Of a stretch of 17,356 nt of DNA, positions 7,470-14,265 are shown one piece after another. The first letter of the stretch is position 1. Each line of letters starts with the position of its first letter. The position numbers and the translations under genes are program-made. Source of the DNA: CAYMDP01 sp964389375 (GTDB taxonomy: Bacteria > Bdellovibrionota > Bdellovibrionia > Bdellovibrionales > UBA1609); the NCBI GenBank assembly GCA_964389375.1, contig CAYMDP010000059.1:1-17356 (forward strand). Direction: 5' to 3'. A model generated the notes under the pieces. It ran no database searches and had not been told where the DNA came from. It saw only the letters and a program-made list of their open reading frames with translations.

Positions 7470-9245
7470 TTGCCAACAGGCGAAATAAACAAAGGATTAT
7501 GGAAAAAACTTTGGCTGCCGGGCTTGTCTGTCCTTTTTTTAAGCCTCACTCTAGTGGCAGTTTCATGGGTATGTTTTTTTGCAGATTCAGAAATGTGGCC
7601 CTCCATTGTCTCAAGAGATTTTTTTGTACAAAAAGAAAGCTTCAGCGTTGGCATGAAGCTGGTCTTTCACTTACTTTTGTATCTAAATTCGGTTTTTGCA
7701 TCGTTTTTTGATTTCCACCCTATCTATTCTGCTCGCGTGTTATTTGCGCTTTTGGCTTTAGCATCGATGTCTCTTGTTGCGAAAATAGTTTTTAATCAGA
7801 CCAAGTCCATTCATCTAGCTTTGCTGGCAGTTCTGTTTTTGGGTTCCAGCGGAATTTTTATCGACAGGGCTTATCGTGTTCGATCGGACCACTTAGCAAG
7901 TTTTTTCTGTTTGCTGGCCTTATTTTATTTTTTGTATAGGCCGCAGCTTCCGAGAAGAGGAGTCCTTGTTGTCGGGGTCTTGTTTTTGCTAGCCTTTTTT
8001 TCGACTCCGAAGGCCACTCTATTGATTCTTTCGCTCAGTCCATTTTGGCTGCCAGCATTCAAGAGTTTTTTTCAAAATAGAGATCAAATGCGTATTCCAA
8101 AAAAGGTCTTAATCCCCTTAGTTCTAGCCCTTATATGTATCGCAGGATTTTTTGGAGTCTTTGTCGATCTTTTTCGAGCGAGCCTGTTTTTTGCAAACTC
8201 CTTCGGAGAGAAAGAGACTTTGATTCCTTATTGGAGCTCGGTGCGATTTGTTCATGTGATAGGTTTTTTCCGAAAAGACCCACATTTTATTTTAGGAATT
8301 CTAGCGACTGTTGTTTCTGGAATTTTTTTATCAAGGTCCCTTGGGGGAGTTTATAAAAAATTGAGTCTTATGAGTTTGCTTCTTGTTATTGTTTTGGCCA
8401 TTTATCCCGATCGGATGCCTTTTTTGATCGCGAGTTTTCTTCCTTTCTGGACAGTGGCGATATTTGGAAATCCAGTTTTGGTCCGAGGCGTTCAGGGGCT
8501 TCAAAGTTGGAGGTTGGGTCCCTTCCTGCTTGGCCTGGTTTCAGTGTTACTGGTGGGAAAATCTGTTAACCGCGCGCACTTTATCTGGAATCAACATAAT
8601 AATTTCGAACAGAAAAAAGCGATCGAAAGTTTAAATCTGTTTTTTAAGCAATCTCCGGGCCTTAAAATTTATGATCCTGTAGGAATTTTATATGGTCTGG
8701 CAACCTACACTTGGTATCTGGGGCCGGGACAGGGAGCTGCTAATCGTTGGGCTTTAGAACAAGTGAAGATTCATAAGGTTGATGTGATTCTAAGGACCCA
8801 GCGCCTGGACTGGTTCGGATCAGATCTAAAGACCTTATTGGCGGCCTCCTATTCTGAAATTGCTCCAGACCTTTGGGCGCGGTTCGCAAGATTAGATATT
8901 CGTAAGCTTCCTCGACTTGCGGATCGAAAATCGGTCGATCAGGAGATTTCTGCGGAATTGGGCTCGGCGCGGTTTGGGCCCGGGCGGGCTTTGTATCTGA
9001 GGGTTCTTGATGGGGCAGGACAAGACATCAGCAGCAGGGCAGAGATTATTTTTAAAGACTCGACTAGACCCTTAAGACTAGATCAGATTCCGGTCATGGG
9101 ACTGAGCCATTCGGATTATTATAGAATTGAATCTATTCAGCTTCCTCTTGTGGCCAGTGATCTTATTGTGTCTGATTTTAAGTTTGTCGATCTTGGCTTG
9201 CGGGCGCCCTTAAGCTTTTTGTTTCGTTTTGATTCTGAGCTCTAG
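7470..9245 (+). CDS. Multi-pass membrane GT-C-type glycosyltransferase (ArnT/PMT-like), putative
   Basis: A 591-residue integral membrane protein starting at TTG, supported by GAGG (7461-7464) 5 nt upstream. About ten hydrophobic segments fill residues ~17-365, followed by a mostly soluble C-terminal region of about 220 residues. An acidic residue in the first external loop (SRD, D50) and the later RVRSDHL (136-142) echo the PMT/ArnT (GT39/GT83) layout, in which an aspartate in the first loop is catalytic and the donor is a polyprenyl-linked sugar. Such enzymes act on the periplasmic face of the inner membrane. The gene is divergent from the large prepilin gene. I assign the class by topology and these short motifs only, so the precise family and acceptor remain open. 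Phe is encoded almost entirely by TTT, unlike the porin gene. Confidence 0.6.
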   Translation: MPTGEINKGLWKKLWLPGLSVLFLSLTLVAVSWVCFFADSEMWPSIVSRDFFVQKESFSVGMKLVFHLLLYLNSVFASFFDFHPIYSARVLFALLALASMSLVAKIVFNQTKSIHLALLAVLFLGSSGIFIDRAYRVRSDHLASFFCLLALFYFLYRPQLPRRGVLVVGVLFLLAFFSTPKATLLILSLSPFWLPAFKSFFQNRDQMRIPKKVLIPLVLALICIAGFFGVFVDLFRASLFFANSFGEKETLIPYWSSVRFVHVIGFFRKDPHFILGILATVVSGIFLSRSLGGVYKKLSLMSLLLVIVLAIYPDRMPFLIASFLPFWTVAIFGNPVLVRGVQGLQSWRLGPFLLGLVSVLLVGKSVNRAHFIWNQHNNFEQKKAIESLNLFFKQSPGLKIYDPVGILYGLATYTWYLGPGQGAANRWALEQVKIHKVDVILRTQRLDWFGSDLKTLLAASYSEIAPDLWARFARLDIRKLPRLADRKSVDQEISAELGSARFGPGRALYLRVLDGAGQDISSRAEIIFKDSTRPLRLDQIPVMGLSHSDYYRIESIQLPLVASDLIVSDFKFVDLGLRAPLSFLFRFDSEL

Positions 9246-9272
9246 GTCTTAAGAGTTGTTTGAAACTATCGC

Positions 9273-9305
9273 CGCCTTCGGGTCAGGTGTTTGGAATCCC
9301 GAAGG
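9273..9305. terminator. Hairpin between convergent genes (possible bidirectional terminator)
   Basis: GCCTTCGGG (9273-9281) and CCCGAAGGC (9297-9305) form a perfect 9-bp GC-rich stem with a 15-nt loop. It lies between the stop codons of two convergent genes. There is no T-run on either strand, so it is not a classical intrinsic terminator; it may act as a 3'-end stabiliser or with a factor. Confidence 0.5.
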
Positions 9306-9323
9306 CATTGCGAGTCCTAAATA

Positions 9324-10010
9324 CTATAGAGACTTAACGATTTCCATTAAGTGATCAACCCGACCCGGAAAAACTTTATCGGGAGCGATTGCTAAAAATG
9401 GAGTTCCAGAAATCTTCATTTTTCCTGCAAGCTCTTGCACATGAGCAATCTCGCCAGAAACCGCTTCACTTTCAAGGTCGGCTTCCCATTTCTTCACATC
9501 AAGACCTAACTTCTTAGCAATGGCCTTAAGGCTTTCGGGAGTTTTCTCACGAGTTTTGTAAAGTTCCTCGTAGAACTCCTTGAACTTACCTTGTTGGTGT
9601 CCCGCAAGGGCGGCTCGAGCAGCAAGTTCTGACGAGGGGCCAAGAACAGGAAGATTCTTATAAACGATTTCAACTTCATTGGAAGCCGCAAGAACAGACT
9701 TAATTGTCTCGCTTTGTCGAGCGCAATGTCCGCAATTAAAATCGAAAAAATAAGCAATCTTGATTCGACCACTTCCTGCTTTTGGACTGGCTGTGTTTTC
9801 AAAAAGAGCCGCGTTATTTTCTTTAACCATTTCGGGCTTAGGCATATTGGCTTCTTGTTGGCTTTTTTGATGATCCATCAATGCCTTAATGATCTTGTCG
9901 GGATTTTTTTCAACCCATGCTTCGATTTGTTTATCGGACGGATTACATCCAGCCACGAACAGGCCGAGAATTGCGACCATTGAAAGTTGAGAAACGGATT
10001 TAATGCTCAT
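9324..10010 (-). CDS. DsbA-like thioredoxin-fold lipoprotein (CGHC)
   Basis: A 228-residue protein that probably oxidises or isomerises disulphides in exported proteins. Seen: a short signal peptide ending FVAGC with the lipid-modified cysteine at C22, so it is membrane-anchored in the periplasm; a charged helical linker (~25-75); then a thioredoxin fold with strand KIAYFFDFNCGHC, active site CGHC at 93-96, and the cis-proline loop SGTPF (201-205, P204). The inserted helical domain between these fits the DsbA/Thioredoxin_4 type. GAGGG lies 7 nt before the ATG, and a good promoter lies at 10047-10074. CGHC is close to the DsbA CPHC motif and differs from the CGPC of thioredoxin, which favours an oxidising role. 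Its client may include the cysteine-rich pseudopilins 2 kb away, but that is only proximity. Confidence 0.85.
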   Translation of the reverse strand: MSIKSVSQLSMVAILGLFVAGCNPSDKQIEAWVEKNPDKIIKALMDHQKSQQEANMPKPEMVKENNAALFENTASPKAGSGRIKIAYFFDFNCGHCARQSETIKSVLAASNEVEIVYKNLPVLGPSSELAARAALAGHQQGKFKEFYEELYKTREKTPESLKAIAKKLGLDVKKWEADLESEAVSGEIAHVQELAGKMKISGTPFLAIAPDKVFPGRVDHLMEIVKSL

Positions 10011-10046
10011 ATTGGATCCCTCGCTTGATTGATTTCAGAGCTTATA

Positions 10047-10074
10047 ATGATAAGCGCATTAGGGGCCATGGCAA
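10047..10074 (-). promoter_or_regulatory. Promoter of the DsbA-like lipoprotein gene
   Basis: On the minus strand TTGCCA (10069-10074) and TATCAT (10047-10052) are 16 nt apart and each matches the sigma-70 consensus in 5 of 6 positions. The expected start near 10040 leaves a 30-nt leader that contains the GAGGG ribosome site. Confidence 0.55.
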
Positions 10075-10076
10075 AC

Positions 10077-10099
10077 TAAAAATAGGGGCAAGACGCCCC
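10077..10099 (-). terminator. Intrinsic-terminator-like hairpin upstream of the DsbA-like gene
   Basis: Read on the minus strand, GGGGC-GTCTT-GCCCC (10099-10085) is followed by TATTTTTA. The 5-bp all-GC stem is short. It sits about 160 nt after the DUF1653-GNAT stop codon and just upstream of the DsbA-like gene's -35, so it would stop read-through from one gene into the other. Confidence 0.4.
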
Positions 10100-10129
10100 G
10101 TTCAATCGGCCTTATTTTCAATCCTCTGA

Positions 10130-10189
10130 CTCAGTTGAGCTTTATTTCGGCATCTCATGTTCAAATGAGGCTCCTCGGACTCAACTGAG
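10130..10189. promoter_or_regulatory. Nested CTCA...TGAG inverted-repeat cluster
   Basis: CTCAGTTGAG (10130-10139) and CTCAACTGAG (10180-10189) are perfect 10-bp reverse complements. Between them CTCAT (10154-10158) and ATGAG (10165-10169) form another small inverted repeat. Each unit is itself a CTCA/TGAG dyad, so the 60 bp could be a set of protein sites or a nested stem-loop. It lies 90-150 bp upstream of the predicted start site of the DsbA-like gene. Confidence 0.4.
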
Positions 10190-10260
10190 GCTGACTTTGA
10201 GATGGCGCAGGACCTATTCATGATTCGCGTTTTTCTGCAAAAAAGAAGCCCTTGTGCCTT

Positions 10261-10923
10261 CTAAAGTCTTAAATCTTTTCGCATTAAGATCTTAATATCC
10301 GAGGAGTGCCCGCCCACTTCTTCCACTCCGTAGACCTCAAAACCCTCTTTGATATTTAGAAGAAGCATGTGCTTCCAGCGATTCATGGTTTTGGTTTCAA
10401 CATATTCGTAGCCCAGTTCCCTGCACTTTTTGTGTTGAAGTCGCATCAGATTTTGACCCAGGCCGAGTTTTTGGTAGTTCGGATGAACGGCGCCCAGCCA
10501 ACTATAGAAAGTGTTAGAGCTAACTTCGAAGCCGAGCTTAAAGCCGATCAATAAGTCCCCCTCGAAGGCAAGGCTAAGCAAAATGTTTTTTCCAAGAATT
10601 TTTCTTTCAATTTTTTCTGGGTCCAGGTTCGAGATTAGAGCTTTGGAAGCTAATTCAACAATCAACTTTTGATGCTGAGGGCTTAGGTCCGAGTAATTTT
10701 CGTAGCGAATTTGAGCCTGCTTAAAGCGGGGGACTTTTTTGGATTCGACTTCGATCTCTTCGAAAAACATTCCCTTTGGACGAACCCAAAGATGGCCCTT
10801 CTCGTTTGGATAAAGAGCCTCATACAGTGCCATCTCCTCCAGAGATTCACTATGGCGAACGAAGCCAATTAATTTGTAGTTCTTGTTTTTGTAGTGCCGG
10901 AAAAGTTTTGACTGAAGCGGCAT
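10261..10923 (-). CDS. DUF1653 domain fused to GNAT acetyltransferase
   Basis: A 220-residue two-domain protein. Residues ~6-58 (LFRHYKNKNYKLIGFVRHSE, then ALYP and LWVRPKGMFFEE) match DUF1653, a small beta domain usually found alone. Residues ~70-220 are a GNAT acetyltransferase: the acetyl-CoA-binding loop is VHPNYQKLGLG (146-156), fitting Q/R-x-x-G-x-G, followed by a long helix and the late strand segment EGFEVYGV. The ATG at 10923 is chosen because AGGAG (10930-10934) sits exactly 6 nt upstream; an in-frame ATG at 10947 has only an AAGGA too close to it. No signal peptide, so cytoplasmic. The acceptor of the acetyl group is unknown. DUF1653 may recognise a ligand or partner and direct the acetyltransferase. 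Confidence 0.8.
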   Translation of the reverse strand: MPLQSKLFRHYKNKNYKLIGFVRHSESLEEMALYEALYPNEKGHLWVRPKGMFFEEIEVESKKVPRFKQAQIRYENYSDLSPQHQKLIVELASKALISNLDPEKIERKILGKNILLSLAFEGDLLIGFKLGFEVSSNTFYSWLGAVHPNYQKLGLGQNLMRLQHKKCRELGYEYVETKTMNRWKHMLLLNIKEGFEVYGVEEVGGHSSDIKILMRKDLRL

Positions 10924-10993
10924 CGATTTCTCCTGATCCCCGTTCATTTATCCTTGGGGCTTATGCTATGGATGTGGCGCCAGGGTGGCTCCT

Positions 10994-11022
10994 AATATAC
11001 CCAAGACGATCAGATTTTCCAG
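10994..11022 (-). promoter_or_regulatory. Candidate promoter of the DUF1653-GNAT gene
   Basis: On the minus strand CTGGAA (11017-11022) and TATATT (10994-10999) are 17 nt apart. The -10 matches in 5 of 6 positions, the -35 in 3. It predicts a leader of roughly 64 nt. Confidence 0.3.
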
Positions 11023-11103
11023 TTTCTGAAAGTGTTTTTTTGCATTCCTGCGATTCATTTTTGAAATGGCAGAACTGGACTTCCCGAAGCAGGTAACTCT
11101 GAC

Positions 11104-11131
11104 AGCCTCGGCTACGCCTTGAGCCCAGGCT
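11104..11131. repeat. Two AGCC-NN-GGCT quasi-palindromes
   Basis: AGCCTCGGCT (11104-11113) and AGCCCAGGCT (11122-11131) repeat the same dyad 18 bp apart, in the roughly 300-bp stretch between the divergent DUF1653-GNAT and DUF1428 genes. Apart from these and the GNAT promoter candidate, I see no gene or other structure between 10924 and 11221. They could be a repressor site for the DUF1428 gene or chance. Confidence 0.25.
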
Positions 11132-11221
11132 AGCTGACGCGACCGGGCAGAGCTTGTTTTGTATCCGGATCTTGCACAGGATGAGTTCTTAAGATCAGCA
11201 CCTGAGCGTGATGGAGATATA

Positions 11222-11581
11222 ATGTCAAAGTATGTCGATGGGTTTATTATCCCAATTTCTAAGAAGAAAGTCTCTGAATATCAAAAGATTGCAAAAAAAG
11301 CGGCTCGCATCTGGAAGAAATATGGAGCCCTTGAATACTATGAAACTGTTGGAGATGATTTGCTTGTTCGTGGAATTACGTCCTTCAATAAACTTGCGAA
11401 GACAAAATCAAATGAAACCGTGATTTTTGCTTGGATTGTCTATAAATCAAAGGCTCACCGAAAGTCCGTCAACAAAAAGGTGATGAAAGATCCCTGGATT
11501 ATGTCCTACGACCCGAGCCAACATCCTTTCGACCCCAGGCGGATGGCATATGGGGGATTTAAGGTGATTGTTCGGGCTTAA
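11222..11581 (+). CDS. DUF1428 family protein
   Basis: A 119-residue cytoplasmic protein that matches the DUF1428 family over its whole length: MSKYVDGFIIPISKKK at the start, KYGALEYYE with the following VGDD (~35-47), a VIFAWIVYKSKAHR core (~67-80) and PFDPRRMAYGGFKVIV at the end. The family is a ferredoxin-like alpha/beta-barrel type of the dimeric stress-response/monooxygenase kind, but no reaction is established. The ATG at 11222 is preferred over an in-frame start 21 codons upstream because GGAG lies 5 nt before it and family proteins begin at this point. It stands alone, upstream of the exported catalase-peroxidase in the same direction with 281 bp between, so it has its own transcript. 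Confidence 0.85.
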   Translation: MSKYVDGFIIPISKKKVSEYQKIAKKAARIWKKYGALEYYETVGDDLLVRGITSFNKLAKTKSNETVIFAWIVYKSKAHRKSVNKKVMKDPWIMSYDPSQHPFDPRRMAYGGFKVIVRA

Positions 11582-11668
11582 TTTTTTCAGATACTTCCTA
11601 CTTTTGAGTCAAAGAGCCCCAAATCTTCAGGATAATCCCACTTTGTTAGCCTAGCCACATCGTCTGCG

Positions 11669-11683
11669 ATAGTTAAATCCTAT
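11669..11683. promoter_or_regulatory. OxyR-like ATAG-N7-CTAT box upstream of katG
   Basis: ATAGTTAAATCCTAT (11669-11683) has the ATAG-N7-CTAT spacing of one half of the OxyR consensus, and OxyR classically activates katG. A second ATAG (11699-11702) with CTAA 6 nt later follows, but at 15 rather than 7 nt, so the full four-part site is imperfect. It lies about 150 bp upstream of the predicted start site, farther than usual. Confidence 0.35.
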
Positions 11684-11711
11684 CTAGGGATAAAGATTAT
11701 AGATTTAACTA
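11670..11711. repeat. 10-bp inverted repeat upstream of katG
   Basis: TAGTTAAATC (11670-11679) and GATTTAACTA (11702-11711) are perfect reverse complements with a 22-bp spacer. The dyad encloses the OxyR-like box and could be an operator with two half-sites two helical turns apart. Confidence 0.5.
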
Positions 11712-11714
11712 ATG

Positions 11715-11728
11715 ACAAAACGTTTTGT
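11715..11728. promoter_or_regulatory. Perfect 14-bp palindrome ACAAAACGTTTTGT
   Basis: A fully symmetric 14-bp dyad three bases after the inverted repeat, about 105-120 bp upstream of the predicted katG start site. It is too compact for an RNA hairpin, so it is more likely a binding site for a dimeric regulator. The regulator is unknown. Confidence 0.45.
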
Positions 11729-11798
11729 AACCTCCTCTTTCGAAGTCATTTTAGTTTTTTTTAAAAAAGAGTGGAGGTGTTTTTTTATTAAAGATCTA

Positions 11799-11827
11799 TT
11801 GTTTAAAAACATTTATTTTTTTAACAT
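11799..11827 (+). promoter_or_regulatory. Candidate katG promoter
   Basis: TTGTTT (11799-11804), 17-nt spacer and TAACAT (11822-11827). Matches are moderate (3 and 4 of 6). A start site near 11834 gives a 29-nt leader that carries the AGGAG ribosome site. The surrounding 100 bp are extremely A/T-rich. Confidence 0.4.
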
Positions 11828-11862
11828 CACTTTGCTTTTACAAACCAAGAGGAGAAGATTTC

Positions 11863-14097
11863 ATGTCTAAAATTCGATTGCTTGTGTTTTCGGCGCTGAT
11901 CTCAGTTGCACAACTGGGATGCTCGGCCTCGTCAAAAAAACACTCCCATGATAAACCTGTTAACAACGTATCCAACCAATTTTGGTGGCCAGAGAGATTG
12001 GATTTAGCTCCGCTTCGACAGCACGCCGTTGAGTCGAATCCCATGGGCCCTAATTTCAATTATGCCGCCGAGTTTAAGAAATTAAATTTGGATGCGGTCA
12101 AAAAAGACATAGAAGCATTGATGAAGACTTCGCAGGATTGGTGGCCTTCGGATTATGGTCACTACGGGCCATTTTTTATTCGCATGGCCTGGCACAGTGC
12201 TGGAACCTATCGAATCGCCGATGGGCGAGGTGGAGCTGGAGGAGGACAACAAAGATTTGAGCCTTTAAACAGCTGGCCAGACAACGCCAATTTAGACAAA
12301 GCTCGAAGATTACTTTGGCCAATCAAGCAAAAGTACGGAATCAAACTGTCTTGGGCAGACTTGATGGTCTTAACAGGAAACGTTGCTTTGGAGTCGATGG
12401 GATTTCAGACCTTTGGTTTTGCTGGAGGACGTGCGGACGATTGGGAGGCCGATCTAGTGTACTGGGGGCCTGAGGCCAAGTTCATGGCAAGTGAGCGCTA
12501 CAAGGGAAAAAGAAAGTTAGATAACCCTCTTGCTGCCGTTCAGATGGGTTTGATTTATGTCAATCCAGAAGGACCAAATGGAAACCCAGACCCGATCGCA
12601 GCGGCTCATGACATTCGAGAAACATTCGGTCGAATGGCGATGAATGACGAAGAAACTGTGGCCTTGATCGCCGGTGGACATACCTTTGGTAAGGCGCATG
12701 GAAAGGCAAATCCAGCAAAGTGCGTCGATGTAGAGCCTGCAGGAGCGGGTTTGGAGGAGCAAGGCTTCGGTTGGACGAATAAATGTGGAACTGGAAAAGC
12801 TGGAGACACAATTACGAGTGGTCTTGAAGGGGCTTGGACGGCAAATCCAATTCAGTGGACCAGTCAGTATTTAGACAATCTGTTTAACTTTGAATGGGTA
12901 CAAACAAAAAGCCCGGCCGGTGCGATTCAGTGGATTCCCAAAGATGGAGCCGCGGCAAATTTAGTGCCTGATGCTCATGATAAGAGTAAGCGACATGCGC
13001 CAATCATGTTTACGACGGATCTTTCTTTAAAATTTGATCCAAGCTATCAGAAAATCGCAAAGCGTTTTCAGCAAAATCCCAAAGAGTTTCAATTGGCCTT
13101 TGCAAAAGCTTGGTTCAAGTTAACTCACAGGGATATGGGGCCTCGAGTTCGATACATCGGAAAAGAAGTTCCGAAAGAAACTTTGATTTGGCAAGATCCG
13201 GTTCCAGCGGTGAATCACAGATTGATTGGGTCTGGTGAAATTGCCAGCTTGAAAGATCGAATTCTTAAGTCGGGTCTAAGCCGTTCTGAACTTGTGCGAA
13301 CGGCTTGGGCTGCCGCGGCCCCTTTTCGTGGAACAGATCTTCGCGGTGGAGCTAACGGAGCTCGTGTTCGTTTGGCGCCTCAAAAAGATTGGACCGTTAA
13401 TAACCCAGCAGAAATTGCTAAGGTGACGGCTCGATTAGAAGAAATTCAGAAGGACTTTAACAAGGCACAAGCTGGGGTGAAAGTTTCTCTGGCGGATTTG
13501 ATTGTCTTGGGTGGATCTGCAGCGGTGGAGCAAGCGGCAAAAGCTGCGGGTTACAATGTCAGCGTTCCCTTTAAACCAGGACGGACAGATGCGACTCAGG
13601 AGCAAACAGATGTAGCTTCTTTTGCCGTTTTAGAGCCTAAAGCGGATGGCTTTCGTAACTTTTACGGAGAAGGCAATTATTTGTCTCCTGCAGAAAGTTT
13701 AGTGGACCGCGCAAATCTCCTGACTTTGACGGTGCCCGAGATGACCGTTCTTGTCGGTGGACTGCGGGTGCTTAACGCCAATGCAGGCCAAACTAAACAC
13801 GGTGTATTGACGGCGAAGCCCGGGACACTCAGCAATGATTTCTTTGTCAATTTGCTTGATATGTCGACCAAATGGCAGAAATCTGCTCAGGGCGAAGGAC
13901 TTTATGAAGGTCTTGATCGCAAGACGGGAGCCATTAAGTGGACAGCGACGCCTGTGGATTTGATCTTCGGATCTCATTCAGAGCTTCGCGCTCTTGCCGA
14001 AGTCTATGCAGCTCAAGACGGGAAGGTAAAATTTGTGCGCGATTTCGTGACCGCATGGAATAAGGTCATGACTTTGGACCGCTTTGACCTGAAGTAA
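11863..14097 (+). CDS. katG: Exported catalase-peroxidase KatG
   Basis: A 744-residue haem enzyme that breaks down hydrogen peroxide and has peroxidase activity. Both family domains are present. Distal active site: R107, W110 and H111 in RMAWHSAGTYR. The Met-Tyr-Trp crosslink residues are W110, Y232 (in IYVNPEGPNG) and M258 (in FGRMAMNDE); the proximal haem ligand is H273 in GGHTFGKAHG, and its hydrogen-bond partner is probably D386 in MFTTDLSLK. Unlike most KatG proteins it begins with a Sec-type signal peptide ending QLGC (C20), followed by a Ser/Lys/His-rich linker. Cleavage by signal peptidase II at C20 would give a lipoprotein, though Gln at -3 is atypical. It should therefore work in the periplasm, as KatP-type enzymes do. 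AGGAG lies 8 nt before the ATG. A strong terminator follows the gene. Confidence 0.95.
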   Translation: MSKIRLLVFSALISVAQLGCSASSKKHSHDKPVNNVSNQFWWPERLDLAPLRQHAVESNPMGPNFNYAAEFKKLNLDAVKKDIEALMKTSQDWWPSDYGHYGPFFIRMAWHSAGTYRIADGRGGAGGGQQRFEPLNSWPDNANLDKARRLLWPIKQKYGIKLSWADLMVLTGNVALESMGFQTFGFAGGRADDWEADLVYWGPEAKFMASERYKGKRKLDNPLAAVQMGLIYVNPEGPNGNPDPIAAAHDIRETFGRMAMNDEETVALIAGGHTFGKAHGKANPAKCVDVEPAGAGLEEQGFGWTNKCGTGKAGDTITSGLEGAWTANPIQWTSQYLDNLFNFEWVQTKSPAGAIQWIPKDGAAANLVPDAHDKSKRHAPIMFTTDLSLKFDPSYQKIAKRFQQNPKEFQLAFAKAWFKLTHRDMGPRVRYIGKEVPKETLIWQDPVPAVNHRLIGSGEIASLKDRILKSGLSRSELVRTAWAAAAPFRGTDLRGGANGARVRLAPQKDWTVNNPAEIAKVTARLEEIQKDFNKAQAGVKVSLADLIVLGGSAAVEQAAKAAGYNVSVPFKPGRTDATQEQTDVASFAVLEPKADGFRNFYGEGNYLSPAESLVDRANLLTLTVPEMTVLVGGLRVLNANAGQTKHGVLTAKPGTLSNDFFVNLLDMSTKWQKSAQGEGLYEGLDRKTGAIKWTATPVDLIFGSHSELRALAEVYAAQDGKVKFVRDFVTAWNKVMTLDRFDLK

Positions 14098-14134
14098 AGA
14101 ACAGTACGAAGGAAAATGTGTTTAGCTTTGTTCG

Positions 14135-14169
14135 AGGGCCGCTCCCAATTCAAGGAGCGGCCCTTTTTT
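14135..14169 (+). terminator. Rho-independent terminator of katG
   Basis: GGGCCGCTCC (14136-14145) pairs perfectly with GGAGCGGCCC (14154-14163), with an 8-nt loop, a flanking A-T pair and a run of six T directly after. It starts 38 nt past the katG stop codon. Confidence 0.93.
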
Positions 14170-14265
14170 ATTGGAATTTGAGGCTTCGGGTCTTTATTCT
14201 TCTTGAGCTTTGACTTTGCCCTTTGATGCGATTTAGCTAATCTTGATAAATACGGGAGGGGCCTT

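Noticed and set aside
10924..10947. Eight-codon N-terminal extension of the DUF1653-GNAT protein
   Set aside because: The AGGAG with ideal spacing lies inside this stretch and points to the ATG at 10923.
11159..11221. Upstream extension of the DUF1428 protein by 21 codons
   Set aside because: Family proteins start at MSKYVDGF and the GGAG ribosome site fits the ATG at 11222.
11755..11768. T8-A6 run upstream of katG as a hairpin or operator
   Set aside because: A symmetric T/A run is expected by chance in such A/T-rich DNA and has no loop; it may only bend the DNA.
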